Part shown: piece after piece, positions 1 through 11,200 of the stretch
How the letters are laid out: the number at the start of each line of letters is the position of its first letter
Position numbering within the stretch: the first letter of the stretch is position 1
The notes under the pieces: generated by a model
Database searches by the model: none
The model's input: the letters and a program-made list of their open reading frames with translations, nothing else
Told to the model about the DNA's origin: nothing
Position numbers and translations under genes: made by a program
Assembly: GCA_000733355.1 (NCBI GenBank)
Contig: JNVV01000047.1
Location: forward strand, 1-62,973
Source of the DNA: Falciphora oryzae
Taxonomy: Eukaryota; Ascomycota; Sordariomycetes; Magnaporthales; Magnaporthaceae
Reading direction: 5' to 3'
DNA length: 62,973 nt

Positions 1-237
1 CCGGGAACCGGTATAAGTGCCTAACGGCCCCGAGGCCCAAAGGCCGAAGGCCGGAGGGGCAGTGTGAATCATGTACTCGATACTTCGCACGGATTACAGG
101 GTGGTTTATATAAACCCTGCCATCTCCTATGTCCTCCATGAAAGATTCCTTTTTCCTCAAGCATCTCTTGAGCCCATAGAAAGATTATCTGCAATTTAGA
201 GATTCTTTTTCCAAGCCGTTTTTGACCCTTTGTTACA
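1..237 (+). mobile_element. LTR of Gypsy family A, 5' end cut by window, plus-sense
   Basis: This matches, in the opposite orientation, the 286-bp LTRs at 35081-35366 and 41767-42052. About 49 bp are missing at the window edge. It keeps the TATA-like TTTATATAAACC, the CATAGAAAGATTATC segment and the TTGTTACA terminus at 237. Its orientation is opposite to the coding sequence and LTR of the element that follows, so it must belong to another insertion (a solo LTR or the 3' LTR of a plus-sense copy). Confidence 0.85.
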
Positions 238-488
238 TTAAGCCTTTCGGTTTATCTATCCGTTTGGGGATGGAAGGCAGTGCTTATTTTTGGCTTAATG
301 CCTACCAAACGGAGGAAATCTTTCCATAAGTGGCTCGTAAATCTGGAATCTCTATTAGAGATAATATTTAGAGGTATACCGTGTAGTCGCCAGTATTTTT
401 TAGCGAAAATGCGGATAAGGTCATCCGATTTTTTACCCTCGATTTTAAGGGGGACGAAATGCGCCATTTTGGTAAAGGGGTTTACCAT
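238..488 (-). pseudogene. Integrase core fragment of A1
   Basis: The minus-strand reading gives the Gypsy integrase core from MVNPFTKMAHFVPL through IISNRDSRFTSHLWKDFL to STAFHPQTDRQTE, where the inverted LTR cuts it. The family DDE core would act in cDNA insertion. The middle block with its Asp is visible, but the downstream Glu region lies beyond the break. Compared with A2 the changes are transitions. Confidence 0.8.
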
Positions 489-1013
489 TACCTAGATTGA
501 ATCGCACCCATCGCTTAAAGGGAGGTCCGTGATGAAGTCCATAGCCACCGTTTTCTAGGGCTGGTAATGCAGCTCCATAGGTTGTAGGGGTCCAAAGGGG
601 GCATGCTTTGGGGCCTTATTGCGTTAGCACTCCAAGCATCCCCTTACGTATTCCCGGACTTTTGCTTCGATATTGGGCTACCAAAAATGCCGAGTAATTA
701 ATTCGAGGGTTTTATCCATACCTATATGTCCAGCGACTTTTATGTTATGTTCGGATTCGAGGACTTCTTTTTGCAGGGCCTCCGTTGGCATTTACGATCT
801 TTTTTTATAATAAAGGAGGTTATTTTTAACTTTTTCACCCTTTTCGGGCTTTTAAAGGCGGCTTTAGTATTTGGAATCCGATATACCAGTTTGTTTAACT
901 TTGTTAGTAAATTCCGTAGCCCATTTTAGGATTGGAATATTGCAAAGCCGGCCTGGGGATAGGAGGAAAAAAGGTGCTTTTTGCGGCAAAGCTTTTTTTA
1001 TGGGGTTATTTCC

Positions 1014-1565
1014 TTATCCTTTTAGGGCCGAAATTTTTGCTGGGAAGTGTTTTTTTTGCAGGATCGTCGTAATCGGCTGATTTTTACTCCCCCCTTTTTT
1101 AGGCTTGTGCTGGGGTAATTTCGATAGCATATCAGCTTTTTTATTTTGCTTTTTTAGCCGGTAGTTGATTATAAACCAATAACCAGCTAGTTGTTGTGCC
1201 CATTTGGCTTGCTTTCGATTAAGGACTTTGGCCGTTAGGAAGTATTCGAGGTTCCGGTAATCCGTATAAACCTTTATCCGGTGCTTTGCCCTTTCGAAGT
1301 AATGCTTCCACCTAGCGAAACAGTCGACGACCGTTAAAAGTTCCTTATCGTGGATTTTATAGTTAATTTCGGCGGGCGACATTTTGCGTGAATAGAAGGC
1401 AACGGGGTGCAGTTTATTGGTTTCGGGGTCCTTTTGGGATAATACCTTTCCAAGGGCAAAGTCCGAAGCGTCCATTTTAATTTGTGCTAGAAAAGATGGG
1501 TTGAAATGCCGGAGTATCGGAGGCGAAACGAAAGCGATTTTAAGGGCTTCGAAGGCCTGTTCCAT
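1014..1565 (-). pseudogene. RNase H and start of integrase linker of A1
   Basis: The minus-strand frame of about 183 codons contains the Ty3/Gypsy RNase H signature: MDASDFALG followed by [39 protein letters not shown] and KQNKKADMLSKLP. This domain degrades the RNA strand during reverse transcription. The frame begins where a TRIM-like element (1574-2168) separates it from the reverse transcriptase. Several substitutions relative to A2 and C are G-to-A on the coding strand. Confidence 0.8.
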
Positions 1566-1573
1566 TTCGGGGG

Positions 1574-1667
1574 TGTTAATTACAAGCTATATAATAGCTC
1601 CTGGACTGCATTGTCAAATGTAGTCGGCTACACTTTTCAGTGCGCCGTGGCCAAATTGAACTCAATA
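1574..1667 (+). repeat. TRIM LTR, first copy
   Basis: A 94-bp LTR starting TGTTAATTAC and ending CAATA. It differs from the other two copies by two visible C-to-T changes, both in CA dinucleotides, which is the favoured RIP context. Confidence 0.85.
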
Positions 1668-1701
1668 GGTAATGAGCCCTGGAATAACGTTTGAGGGGTG
1701 G

Positions 1702-1795
1702 TGTTAATCACAAGCTATATAATAGCTCCTGGACTGCATTGTCAAATGTAGTCGGCTACACTTTTCAGTGCGCCGTGGCCAAATTGAACTCAACA
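1702..1795 (+). repeat. TRIM LTR, second copy
   Basis: A 94-bp LTR, TGTTAATCAC to CAACA, preceded by the polypurine-like GAGGGGTGG. By eye it is identical to the third copy. Confidence 0.85.
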
Positions 1796-2074
1796 GGTTA
1801 TGTCGCCCTCGTGCGCGTTCCCCTGCGACCTCCAAGTTGCTCGAGTTCAATTCCCCGTGCTTGTCAGCTTTTGAAAATTTTTCAATTAGTCCGAGTGCCA
1901 GTGGGTTCCGGGCCCCCACTAGGCCAAAGCACAGTGCTGCATTGCCCCACAAAGGTGGGACTCCACACAGTTGGAGTGGCCCGCTTCGGAGCGCTCGTCG
2001 CAGCTACTAGCAGCGACAGCAAGTACAAGCAAACTTATGTTCCATTGAGCCCTGGAATAACGTTTGAGGGGTGG

Positions 2075-2168
2075 TGTTAATCACAAGCTATATAATAGCT
2101 CCTGGACTGCATTGTCAAATGTAGTCGGCTACACTTTTCAGTGCGCCGTGGCCAAATTGAACTCAACA
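2075..2168 (+). repeat. TRIM LTR, third copy
   Basis: A 94-bp LTR, TGTTAATCAC to CAACA, preceded by GAGGGGTGG and followed by the right GGGGG target-site duplication. Confidence 0.85.
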
Positions 2169-2173
2169 GGGGG

Positions 2174-3000
2174 TCCATTGCTATTGGCTTTTAGGTAAGG
2201 CGTTGACCGTTGTTATAGGCCTAACGATTTTTAAAAACCCTTTAATAAACCTTTTGTAAAAGTTAGCAAAGCCGACGAACGACTGGGAGTTTTTAAGGCA
2301 GTTGGGGGCCTTTTATTAGATGATAGCGTTAATTTTGTCCTTAGATATTGCGATGCCTTCGGGTCCTATTATGTAACTAAAAAACTCGATTTCGTATACC
2401 CTTTAAACGCATTTGCGAGGGGCCACAGTTAGGTTATGTTTAGTAAAGCGGCGAAGCACTTTTTTTACTAAACTATCGTGTTGTTTTTTGGTTTTTGCGT
2501 ATATTAGGAGGTTATCCAAATATACGAAAAGCCCGGCATCGATAAGGTTTATAAAAATATGGTTTATTATGCTTTGGAAAGTGGCGGGGGCGTTAATAAA
2601 GCTTATAGGTATAACCGTAAACTCGAAAACGCCGTATTTGCAGCGGAAGGCCGTAAGCTATTCGTGCCCTTTTTTTATTTGAATTAAGTTAAACCCGGTT
2701 TTAAGGTCGATTTTCGTTTTCCATTTGGCATTCTGAAATCGATTTTGGAGTTCCGTAATAAGCGGGATAGGGCACCGAATCGGAATCGTTTTAGCGTTTA
2801 CGTTTTTATAGTCGACCACCACCTTTAAGGGATCGAAAAGGTTTTTCTTTTTTGCGAATATAAAGGGCGAACTGTTAGCAGTTTTATATAGCTTAGCCCG
2901 ACCGATTCGTACCTGCTTTTCCAGCTACGGCTTTAAAATATCCAATTCCTTTTAGCTTATTAGGTATAAAGGGCTATGGGTTAATTAAGCTTTTTTTTAA
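2174..3000 (-). pseudogene. Reverse transcriptase of A1, decayed
   Basis: Aligns with the reverse transcriptase of A2 (about 37550-38390) and C (about 50000-50920) but carries many stops. The catalytic box reads Y-L-D-N (minus strand, about 2515-2530) instead of Y-L-D-D, a GAC-to-AAC change also present in A2. The coding strand is strongly enriched in A. The product cannot be functional. Confidence 0.75.
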
Positions 3001-3158
3001 GGTGAATTTCGTGGTCCTAGGGCTGATAATCGGGAAAACGGGTGGCAGTCGCTTCCGTTATAATAGGAAGAAATTCTTTAAACTTTTGTGGCACCGATTC
3101 GAGGCCGTCCGAATCCGCTTTGGTTACTTTTTTAAAGGAAGGAATACCGTGCCCGTAT

Positions 3159-3660
3159 TTAATAGCGGCAATAATCGCGGGCTCGACTGTTTTTATGTTT
3201 TCCCGAAGGCGTAAGCCTTTGGGCGGCCGTAAATTTTGTAGCTTTTAGGCCCGGGGCTTGTTGCATTTCCGGCATTTGTTCGAATTTATCCGGATATCCC
3301 GAAGGTCGCGATCTAGTAACCCCAGCGGTAGGTATTGCCTTTGCTATGCGAAAGGCAGGATAATATCGCAATTTGGATCCGTAGGACTAATTTCGAACGT
3401 TTCCGTAAAATAGTGCGTTTTGTGCCGGAGGGTAACGTCGACAACTAGTTGCTTTCCGGCCTTTGGTTCGATTTTCCTTAAAAAGGAGGTTATTACGCGA
3501 GGGATAGTTTTGTTAACCAGGTGACCCGGGAGTTGCTTCGCTATTTTGTTTAACATAACCTTCGTATCGCTGCCTCCGTTTAAAAGGACCCGGATAGGTA
3601 TTTCCTTCGATCCCTTCGCCCGTATATATATGCGAAGGATTAGCTTTGTAAGTTCCTTAT
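3159..3660 (-). pseudogene. Retropepsin-like protease region of A1, decayed
   Basis: Minus-strand codons give R-V-L-L-N-G-G-S-D-T-K-V followed by the flap and C-terminal region KQLPGHL...IPRVITSFLRKIEPKAGKQL and FEISPTDPNCDIILPFA. A2 and C have L-D-G-G-S at the active site. Here the catalytic Asp codon GAC has become AAC. The protease would cut the Gag-Pol polyprotein. Downstream is the linker RKCNKPRARK. Confidence 0.7.
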
Positions 3661-3699
3661 CCGTTAAAGGCTTTCATGCAGCAGCGACGGTCGATAGTT

Positions 3700-6295
3700 G
3701 TTAACAGTCATCGTCCGATTCCGAATTTAATAGTTCAAAAATTCGTGGTTGGCTCGGGGCTTTTGAGGTGAGGCCAGCGATTTTAGCCTTTTTGGCTTGT
3801 GGCTGTTCCTTTTGTTCGTCCGTTACAGGGCGTTTAAAAATGGATTTAGCGCCGGCCGTTTTTGCTGGTGTAGGAGGGAGTTTTTTGCCGTTAGTGTCCT
3901 TTTTGGCGTAGCATTTTAACGTATAGTACCCTTTTTTTCCGCAGCGCTAGCAGTCGGCTTTAGCCAACTTTCGTACGTCGATATCGCGTTATTTAATTCC
4001 TTCGAATGCTAATTTGGTGGTGGTTTAAATGTTATTTTTTTTATCGGCGGCCTTTTTATCGTTAGCCTTTTTTCCGGAACGGGAGCTTAAGGGTGGATTT
4101 GGGTTCCTGTTTTTGGAGCTTTTGCCGCGGCGACGGCCCGCGTTCGCGCGCTCCTAATTCGAAGCGGGCTCGTTTTTTCCCTTTTCCTTTTAGCCCGTTC
4201 TTTACATCAAAGCTTTAATAAAAGCTTTATTTGCGAGCTTTTGCTCGTAAGTGATCCCTGCTTTTTAAAAAGCTTCGAGGAATTCGGCGTCGTCCGTAAG
4301 GATTCGACTTTTATTAGCATATACCAAATTGGCGATACCTTCGGGTAGCGAGGATCGGACGAAATCCTAGAAGGTCGTACCGGTTTATCGGGTGGTGATA
4401 TTATACTGCCCTAACTCCGTTAGGTAATTAACGATATCGCCGTTATATTTTAAGGACCGGAGCTTTTTAGTATTAGTTCGTTCCTCGTTAAGGTTTTTAT
4501 AGTGCTTTTTTAGCGACGAAGCGTATCTTTTCCAGGAATTTTAAACGTTTATGGATTTTAATAAACGTGCCTTGGCCACGTGCTATTAGAGAGCGGCTCC
4601 TTTTAGGAGGGACTCAACCCAAGTGATGCGGTGCGGGTTACCTGTAAAACTTTAGGGGCAGGCGTTTATATAAACCTGTATTACAAACTACCAGTTTTTA
4701 AATTTGGTGCGGTCCTTTTCGAAAGCGCTAGGGGCTTTAAATTGCACGGAGTTAACTATAAAAACCGTGCTTTAGGGAATTCCTATAGGGGGTTACGAAG
4801 CCCTATCGCTTATCGGAAAGGGTAATCGGAACAGCTGTAGCTTTCGGTTAGGAAGTCTCGGTGGTAGGTTATTATCGCTATTATCCGATTTAAAAAAGTT
4901 TGAAAAGTCCGGATTACCGGCGGGTTGTTTTTGTGTCCGTCCCGGCGTAATGCTTATGCGGGTTTAGTTTGTTTGGGTTTGTGAATCCTTTAGGGTCCGT
5001 TTTATATGTGCGGTTAGTAAGCCGGCGTTTAATCCGACGATCCGTTCCCGCGCTATCGAGTTTGTTTGTTTAAAAGCGGAAGGCGGAAATATATCGGTAT
5101 TAATTTCGGCCCTATTTTCCCTAATAAGGACGGGTACGTCCTAGGGAAAGCTTTGGTTTAGTTCGGGTTGTTAAAACGATCGTTGTAAGGCCGAAAGTAT
5201 AGTAGCTGATTTAGGCTGCTTTTTTTGTGCTGCTAGCCGCCGGCTTTTTTATACGGCTTTTTTAACAAACTGGTAAGTTTGGGCCAGTATGCGTCGTTTG
5301 GTTTCGGTGAGGGCTTCGGGCGAAATATGTTTTTTAGTTAAAAATTTTTGGATTTGGGCATTTTTATCGACGGCCTAGTTAGTAACTTTTTTTTCGAAGG
5401 TGGAAAGTCGTGTTTGTAGGCTTTGCAAATAGTTTTGTTGGGCCCAAGTAACGTTCCGGAGCTGAATTAGGGCCTCCGAACGGATTTGTTGTTTTTCGGC
5501 CAAAGTGGCGACCGTGGCCCAAATTTGTTGTGCAAATACCTGGCTTTTTCCGATGATCCGTTGCTGGAATGCCTTTTGTTAATCGGCGGAAGCGATTAGG
5601 CTTTTTTTATATAAGGAGACGACGGTATGGTACGCGTGGGTGATGCGGTCGTAATGGGTCCTGATTTCGCGGATTTGTTCCCGATCGGCGAGGATTTCCT
5701 AGCTTACATTTCGGGATAAGACCGAAATTGCTTCGTGCGTACTGATAAATTCCCGCTAAATTTCGGTTATCCAGCCCGGGGGGTTCTGAAGGCGTCCTAT
5801 AGATATAAGAGCTTGTTGTTTGAGGGCTATATCGAAAGGGGGTGCCGAATAAAGGATAAGTGCCCCTTGATCGTCGAGTATAGGGGTATCCTGACGTTTT
5901 TCTGGTGCAGACCGGGAGGGGCTTTCGGGGGCTTTTCCGGCCGCTTTTTTAGATTGGGCCGGTATCGTATCGGTAGGTATACCGGAATCGTTGGGTAAAA
6001 AAGGGGATTCCGTTAATTCCCCGGCCGGTATGCTAAAGTCGTTTGGTAGGGAAAAAGATGTCGTTGCAAACGAGATGAAGGGGTCCGGTTCCTTGTATTT
6101 CTGGGCAGCGTAAAGTCCTAAGGGTACAAGGGAGATTTTCCGGCCTTTTTTGGAGTCCCGTGGTTTTTCCAGGGCGATTGAGAGGGTGAAACGACCCTCC
6201 TGTATATTTTTTTCGCTTTTACCCGTTTGAGAATACCGGTGACAGTTAAAATGTTTGTGGTGTGGCCCTAGGGTTTTATTCGCTAAAGAAGGCAA
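3700..6295 (-). pseudogene. Gag of A1, decayed
   Basis: Collinear with the A2 gag: a zinc-knuckle region near 3900-3960, a capsid-like region near 4380-4790, and an N-terminal region at 5756-6295 (PSLANKTLGPHHKHFNCHR onwards, about 180 codons open). Stops from C-to-T/G-to-A changes interrupt it. Gag would form the cytoplasmic virus-like particle. The start codon region just inside the LTR reads ACG instead of the ATG seen in A2. Confidence 0.7.
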
Positions 6296-6394
6296 TAGTT
6301 GGGGCTTGGGGGTGCCGATTGACAGGGCCTTTTTAGAGCTTAGGAGGAAAGATAGTAAGGCTTCTGTTAGGGGGCAGAGCGTAGAAAGATTATT

Positions 6395-6679
6395 TGTAAT
6401 AAGGGGTTAAAAACGGCTTGGAGAAGGATTTTTATATTGCAGATAATTTTTCTATGGGTTTAAAAGATGCTTGAGGAAGAAGGAATTTTTTATGGAAGAC
6501 ACAGGAGATGGCAGGGTTTATATAAACCACCCTGTGATCCGTGCGAAGTATCGAGTACATGATTCACACTGCCCTTCCAGCTTTCGGCCTTTGGGCCTCG
6601 GGGCCGTTGGGCACTTATACCGGTTCCCGGACCTTTTGTGGGGCCGATTAGGTGAGTCCACAGGTTCTTCCATATGACA
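6395..6679 (-). mobile_element. LTR of Gypsy copy A1 (5' LTR in element sense)
   Basis: 285 bp, TGTAATAAGG to CATATGACA on the plus strand, same orientation as the A2 LTRs. The next base on the left begins the A1 gag leader, with AATAATCTTTCT at the primer-binding position on the element's sense strand. Confidence 0.85.
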
Positions 6680-7474
6680 TAGGGCGCGCCTCGCGCGCGC
6701 CGAAACCTCGACAATTAGATTGCTCCAACCTCCGCGTATTACCAGGTTGACCGCCTTTTAACTTCCATCGCCCTCGCCTTGCGAACCTACGAGCCGAACG
6801 ATTCGAACGCACAAAAAAACTGCAAGCCGGAAAGCAGTTAAAACACATCAGACGAATAGCCGGCCCGGCCGCCGCCGTCCCCCGCCACACACGCGACCCT
6901 TTCGGGCGTACATATACGCGACCTTTTCGGTCGTACATATACGCGACTCCTCTTCGGTCGACCGCATCCTAACGATACGCACGGCGCAAAATTGGCCTGT
7001 TTAAGCTTTTGCTTAAGCACGCACGCGTAAAATTGGTTTAACGTTCGCGCCTTTGTTTGTTGCCACGCGGTAACTATATTAAAATATAGGTGGCATCGTA
7101 CGCGCAAAATTTTTACGCGGCTTTGTTTGCCAACCGTAAAGTGTTACGAATTGCCGTGCACCACGTTGGCAAACCGCGCAGCGTACTTTTCGATGCGCGA
7201 TAAACACATAAGAAGCACAAAGGGTTGGAACTAAGTATCGTAAACAGTAAAAGGGACTGGTTCTATTACGATTGGTGGTGACGAAGATAGTGTACAGGAG
7301 AGAGTAGGAGGCCGGAGGCCGGGCGGGCGGCCCTGCAAAGAAAACTCTGCAGGAGCCCCACCTCCCTTCTCGTGCCGATAAGGGTTAGGGTCTCCCTGCC
7401 CCACTAGTGGGCCCCTTCCACCTCCTACCGGCTGTGACACTAAGCCCTCCTGCCCCCGAACTTTTCTTTCTTTA
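6680..7474. other. Gene-free spacer
   Basis: No convincing coding frame. It contains short direct repeats around CGTACATATACGCGACC (about 6905-6950) and AT/GC patchwork with GCGCAAAATT-like motifs. It may be eroded transposon sequence, but nothing can be identified. Confidence 0.5.
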
Positions 7475-7833
7475 GCCGGGCCCAGGGGGGGACCCGAAAT
7501 CCCTTCCGCCACACCCGGCTTCACTCTTTTTCCGGCACTTTGCCGGCCGACAGCTTTTACTACCACCAACAGCAGCGCTTACAGCGCCCCGGCGTTTATT
7601 CGCCCCATTTTGCCGATTGCCCGCTCACTAACAAGGAGCGCCGGAATGCGGCCCGAACTCTGTGTGCCTTGGGCTTGCCCCTTGGTTTGATTTGTTAGCC
7701 GCCTCGATAGCAACATATAGCCTAATGTCAAGCTTAAGTAGCGCTAGCACGTCGTATGCCCCCTGGGAGGCAGGGACTGGTAGATCCCGACTCACCGACG
7801 TTAAAAAGACTCTCTCTCTCTCTCTCTCTCTCC
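7475..7833 (+). repeat. Direct repeat, left copy (LINE 5' region)
   Basis: Matches 12032-12366 over about 340 bp, from CCGGGCCCAGGGG through the shared block TGCCGATTGCCCGCT and GGAGGCAGGGACTGGTAGAT to a CT microsatellite (7810-7832). Small indels are present. Confidence 0.8.
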
Positions 7834-8209
7834 ACACCTGCTCCCCGCTGCGGATGCTACCGCCGCCGCCGTCCCCGCCGCGGGTGCTACCGCCGCCCCC
7901 GGCCCCGCCGCCGACGCTGCCGTGGTAAGCCCAGCAGGTCCGCCGGCCCCTGCAGGCGCGGCCCGTACGGCCGGCAGGGAAAGGCACCCTGCTAAAAGAC
8001 CAAGGGTCTGCTCCAACAACCAATACGAAGTATTGGCGAATATGGAGTTAGACCCCCCCGAGCCCGAGGAAGTTACCGAAGTAACCGGAAACCCTTCGGA
8101 AAAGGCCGCCGCACCCGTCGGCCAACAACCCCAGGGCCAAAGCCCGCAATATACCGACGCCGCCTTTACGTATGCCAGCAGCCAACCGGATACAACAAGC
8201 GCATGGTAA
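7662..8209 (+). pseudogene. ORF1 remnant of the LINE
   Basis: The first frame starts at ATG 7725 and reads MSSLSSASTSYAPWEAGTG; the second LINE 5' end (about 12285) encodes nearly the same residues, so this frame is probably real. A CT microsatellite and frame change follow. The next open frame (7922-8209) contains NNQYEVLANMELDPPEPEE, resembling ORF1 proteins in style. LINE ORF1 proteins bind RNA and normally have several hundred residues with zinc knuckles. None is seen here, so most of ORF1 appears lost. Confidence 0.4.
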
Positions 8210-8222
8210 TAGGGCCCGGCGC

Positions 8223-11200
8223 CCGGGGCGAGGCCCCGGACGCCGCCGTGCCCTAGTCGCCGCCCAAGCGAACGTTCAACGTCAATGGGAAGCGGCGGCT
8301 GTTTTGCTCCAATTATCCTAGAGCCAAAGCATCGACGTGGTGCTAATGCAGGAGCCCCCTACCGCGTGGAAAGAGAAGCTTATGCTTTGCACCCACCCGT
8401 CGTACGAGCTATTTACCCCGGTAGATAGCTGGCACGACGACCAAACCAGACCTAGGGTAATCACCTACGTGCGAAAGGACCCGGGGCTCCGGCCGGTAGC
8501 GGACCGGCCGGCAGGCAACACTCGGGATATCCTTTGGCTCACTGTTGCCGGGTGCACCTTCGTTAACGTATATAGGCCTCCAAGGGACTCTTCGGAACCC
8601 TCGTTGGACCTTTTATTGCGATGGTGCCCAACGGCAAAATGCATCATAGCCGGGGACTTTAACGCAGGGTCCCCGGCGTGGGACCCGGTTAGGGGTAATA
8701 GGAATAGGGGCGAGGATATAGCCCTATGGGCTAATACCTATAACCTTCTCCTACTTACCGACCCAGGCCAACCTACGCATGACAAAGGGGGCGTTTTAAA
8801 TCTTACCTTTTCCAACGCCCTTTTAGCAATAGCGGAAATCGACCCTTTGTTAGCAACAAACTCGGATCACCGTACAATACGGATCGAAATCCCTAACCCT
8901 AATAACGCCGTCCCCGACTGCCGGCGGATTACTTTAGCAGACGACAAACTTCCAATGTTCGCAAACGCGGTTGCAAACGGTGCCGGCGGCCTACCGCCAC
9001 TTGGAAGCTTGCACACTACGGGCTATTTGGATGGAGCATCTGAAGCACTAATAAACCTATTAAAGGGGGCGTTGGCTGCTTTCGGCCGGGGGCCTAAAGC
9101 CGAAAGGAAAGGCCAACCGTGGTGGAACGAAAAGTGCGCCAACGCATAACGGGACCTTGCAAAAGCTATGGCAAACGGCGGGCCTTTCACGGCCGAAGCC
9201 CACGCTTTGGGGGCAACGGTCCGGGCGGCCAAAAAACAGCACTGGGCAAACGTACTGGAGGAAGTCGATTCCCCGGAAGCGCTGTACCGTGCTGTAAAAT
9301 GGCATAAACTCGCACGTGCTATACGGCTTCCTCCGTTAAACATCGACGGGGAGGTTATAGTAGCCCCAGCGGATAAAGCGGAAGCATTGGGCCGCAAGAT
9401 CTTCCGTAGGTTTACGGCGGAGGATGACCTACAGGAGGACCCGTTGCAGCAAAGAGCCCCCTAGGGGACCGCACAACTCCCGTGGGACCCCTACGTCCCT
9501 TTGGAGGAATGCCGGAAATGCACTATAGGCACGGCAAATACGGCCCCGGGCGTCGACTCCTTATCGGTTAGGCTGCTTACAGCGGCATGGCCGGCAATAG
9601 GGGAATACGTTAGGGCCTTTTTCGAAGCATGCCTTAGGGCCGGGCACCACCCGGGCCCCTTCCGCACCGCGGAGGTGGTAATGCTAAAAAAGCCGAATAA
9701 AAAGGATATGACGGATCCGAAGTCCTACCGCCCGATAGCCCTGCTCCCGTGTTTGGGGAAGGGGTTAGAGCGTTTGGTAGCTTCGCGGATGGCATCCCTC
9801 GCGTTGCAGCACGGGCTAATAGCCCCGCAACACGCCGGGGCTACCCCGAAAAAGGCCGCCACCGATCTAACGGCGTGCGTGGCCCATGAGGTGGAACGGG
9901 CTTTCCAAAAGAGCAAAACGGCCGCCCTCGTCACTATGGACGTACAAGGGGCTTTCGACGCCGTACTCCGCTGGAGGCTCCTCCGGAGGCTATTAAACCA
10001 AGGGTGGGACCCAACGCTCGTACGATGGGTATCATCCTTCGCAGGAAACAGGGTGGTTAAAGTGCGTTTGGAAGACGTTACGGCACCCCCTTTTTCCCCG
10101 GACTGCGGGCTACCCCAAGGGTCACCGGCATCACCGGTCCTTTTTATGTTCTATATGGCCGAAATCCTACCCAAAGCAAAAGCGGTCAGGTACGGATATG
10201 CGGACGATATAAGCATTTGCGTAACGGGAGGCACCCCGGAGGAGTGCTCCCGTAAAGCAGGGGCTACGGTGACGGAAATCCTCCGTTAGGGAAGGGTTAA
10301 TAAAGTGGCGTTCGACCCGGGGAAGTGCGAGCTTATGCATTTCTTTAGGCGGAGAAACACGACAGCCCCGGCGGTTACGGCGGAAGGCCTTACTATACAA
10401 CAAACTGCAGGAGCTCTACGGTGGTTAGGGGTCCTGTTTGATCAACGGCTCAACTTTGGTCCTCACGTCGACTATAGGGTTGCAAAAGCCCAAGGCGTCG
10501 CAAACCACCTCCGGAGGCTTACGAATTCGGTAGGGGGGATACCGGCGCATTCGGTTCACAAAGCCGTTATAACGGTTGTAATCCCTACGGCTTTATACGG
10601 GGCCGAAGTGTGGTATAAGGGCAAAACCAAACCACACCCGTATAAGCCGGCACAACAACAAAGTACTTGGCAAGGCCATTTAATCGAACGGTTGATAAAG
10701 CCCTACAAGCGTTCCTCCGGGCAGTGGTACCAGCTTGGAAAACCATACCGATAAACGCTTTGCATTACGAATCCGGCATTCCTGGCGCCGAAGCGCTTTT
10801 GGAACAAGCCCGCCTCCGTTTTGCGGCCCGCATAAAAACGGTTCCGGAGGATCACCCCCTAGCCGCAACGGCCAAGCCGATTTATAACGCCCGGGGGCCT
10901 AGGGCAGGCTTGCCCGGCAGGCTTACGACCTCGCTGCAAAGGACGGCCGGACTCCTTCCGGCGTGCACCCGCCCGGCCTACCTCCCTTATAGATATACGG
11001 GGCTTACGGTGGCTACACAAGAAAAGCAAGCAGCCGCCAAAGCATTTATGGCGTGGCTCCGCACCCTTCCCCCTACCGACGTTATAGTATATAGCGACGG
11101 GTCCAAAGCGGAAAACGGGGCAGTTGGATACGGCTGGGTAATCCACCAAGCCGGCCAACGCAAACTTTCCGGGCACGGCCGGCTAGCGCACCCGGCGGAA

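Larger units (their letters stand above)
1574..2168 (+). mobile_element. TRIM-like mini LTR retrotransposon with three LTRs
   Basis: Three 94-bp direct repeats (1574-1667, 1702-1795, 2075-2168) begin TGTTAAT and end in CAACA (CAATA in the first). The last two flank a 279-bp non-coding internal region whose end, just before each downstream LTR, is the purine-rich GAGGGGTGG, like a polypurine tract. The first two are separated by only 34 bp, which matches the last part of the internal region. The block is flanked by GGGGG at 1569-1573 and 2169-2173, and the uninterrupted A2 sequence carries a single GGGGG there. It has no coding capacity, so it must be mobilised in trans. Confidence 0.85.
238..6679 (-). 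mobile_element. Ty3/Gypsy chromovirus copy A1, truncated and RIP-decayed
   Basis: A minus-strand internal region runs gag (right) to integrase (left) and ends in one LTR at 6395-6679. It aligns throughout with the complete copy A2 (35081-42052). Differences are nearly all C/T or G/A transitions, and every ORF is broken by stops. The left part stops abruptly inside the integrase at 238, where an inverted LTR is joined, so the integrase C-terminus, chromodomain and left LTR are missing here. A TRIM-like element sits inside it at 1574-2168. No TSD can be tested because the left end is gone. Confidence 0.9.

Noticed and set aside
7628..8023. Gly/Ala-rich frames on both strands at the LINE 5' region
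   Set aside because: They are produced by GC-rich triplet and CT microsatellite sequence; only the frame shared with the second LINE 5' end was kept.
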